From Larix sibirica (Eukaryota; Streptophyta; Pinopsida; Pinales; Pinaceae), in contig NWUY0303950174.1 of assembly GCA_004151065.3 (NCBI GenBank), positions 1-30,349 on the forward strand: a stretch of DNA of 30,349 nucleotides. Reading direction: 5' to 3'. Below are positions 29,201 to 30,349 of this stretch, in pieces. The notes beneath the pieces were generated by a model. It did no database searches. It was given only the letters and a program-made list of their open reading frames with translations, and was not told the DNA's origin. A program made the translations under genes and the position numbers. Each line of letters starts with the position of its first letter. Position 1 is the stretch's first letter.

Positions 29201-30349
29201 CTAACCCCTACAGAGCTGCACCTGACGGAACCCTTGTTCCTACGGAGCTTCCCCATAAGCACCTGTACGAGACAGGAAGGACAGCTGGCCTTACCAACAA
29301 CACTATACCATTTGCCATAGTCGAGCAGATACTGCTTGAATAACCTTACCAATTGCAGCACACCCATGAGCCAGCCGTAGACAGGAGGTGATTGTATGTA
29401 TGTGTGTGAACAGTTTAGTATCCATGCTCAGGAAGGCGGTGGATTCCATGTGTTTTACCAGGCTGTCAATGCCAGGTCTCTATGTACTCAAAATAGAGCC
29501 AGCAGTCGATCCAGCTAATCATTACCAGGAGGTCCCAATTGATGGTTGCCAATAGATAGCCCCCCGTTTACAATACCCGAAATACCCCCCATTCCCCACC
29601 GGTCAATGCATGTAAGCCAATAGTACATCAATACCAGAATAGAGGTCCCGTTACCACTACCGATACCTGAAATAAAGACCCTCCCCGGAACAGTATAAAG
29701 GTTACCACAGCAGGGGAGGCGCATTGAATTGATGGATAATGCATTACTTACGAGGCACTGAAGAGCAGAGTTGAGTCCAACCAATGTTGAGGAAGGAGCT
29801 GAGTCCAATTGATGATGGATGTTGAGGAGCTAGATGATAAGTCTTCTGCCAGGAGTCTTCAACCGAAATATGAGGAAGGATAAATTTTAGCAGCTGGATT
29901 ACCTTCTTACCAGCAAACCTCCTTATTCAGGTAACAAAACCAGATATAATATGAAATGAGCAAGTGCTAAAGAACAACCCGGCCCACTGAAATTATGAGC
30001 ACCAACACCACTAATAAAAGGTAAGAAAATACGGGAACAAAGCCGAATGCATAAATGCTATATTCTCCTTGATCTAACCTATTGGTCGAGCACATAAATA
30101 AAGAGTCCTATTCCTCGAGAATAGATAGAGAGCGTAGGCAGGCGAGTGCTAAATGAATGACCAATAGCCAGACCCTGAATTTACATTAGAACCCAGGCAG
30201 CCTATAACTTATAATCTAACGCCTAGAGACCAGTTGGCAAGGTGACAAATTGCTAATTATATGGGATTTTCCAATTGTAATTTTCAAGTATTGCGAAGCA
30301 CGCTCGACCAGAGGGAGAGGGAAACTCCGAAAGGTTTATTAGGGAAACT
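26291..30349. other. Non-coding spacer to the end of the window
   Basis: I recognise no gene. Around 26450-26660 there are purine-rich words of the GTCGAGG/TCGAGGTC type. Short frames without assignable content include 26939-27042 on the + strand (NHGGYYWHAVYECFVQ), 27421-27627 on the + strand, and two on the minus strand at 28425-28222 and 28200-27994. A 10-C run lies at 28664-28673. Around 29520-29830 words like CAATTGATGG recur loosely. None of these supports a named feature. Confidence 0.45.

Noticed and set aside
1-30349. Standard plant mitochondrial genes (nad, cox, atp, cob, ccm, rps/rpl, rRNA, tRNA)
   Set aside because: I looked for familiar protein and RNA segments on both strands and found none that could be supported by eye; short exons could still be missed.

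Overview
The window looks like a gene-poor stretch of a large plant mitochondrial genome, most likely one of the expanded, repeat-rich kind. The reasons are: (1) a degraded pair of linear mitochondrial plasmid polymerase genes; (2) remnants of plant Ty3/gypsy retrotransposons, as expected for nuclear DNA moved into mitochondria; (3) many short, degenerate tandem and dispersed repeats; and (4) no bacterial-style operons and no recognisable respiratory, ribosomal-protein, rRNA or tRNA gene. No species can be named from the sequence.

Layout. About 1-2.8 kb is pyrimidine-rich, repeat-laden spacer holding two weak open frames and most copies of a GAAGCAAGT-centred repeat family. From 2.83 to 8.73 kb, on the + strand, lies the plasmid-derived segment: a phage-type (T7-like) RNA polymerase gene followed one base later by a protein-primed family B DNA polymerase gene. 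Both are broken (three lesions in the RNA polymerase, two in the DNA polymerase), yet every catalytic motif I could check is still present. In a free plasmid the first enzyme would transcribe, and the second replicate, the linear element. About 8.73-9.67 kb carries short duplications and another copy of the GAAGCAAGT family. About 9.67-10.46 kb (- strand) holds a decayed gag-like retrotransposon fragment with a zinc-knuckle-like motif. About 10.5-15.1 kb is spacer with a 28-bp triple repeat, a strong hairpin and a doubtful + strand gag-like trace. About 15.1-17.48 kb (- strand) is a clear but multiply broken Ty3/gypsy pol: reverse transcriptase, RNase H, integrase and a chromodomain-like tail. 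From 17.5 to 30.3 kb I recognise no gene. That part holds hairpins, a G-rich GGCA/GGCG microsatellite, a degenerate ~22-bp periodic array near 25.4 kb and other low-order repeats.

The most interesting part is the plasmid segment. Its genes contain several tandem duplications that are all multiples of three bases, the DNA polymerase has a coiled-coil plus Lys/Pro-rich C-terminal extension, and the lesions are few enough to suggest recent capture, possible RNA-level repair or sequence errors. I found no convincing new biological system beyond this.
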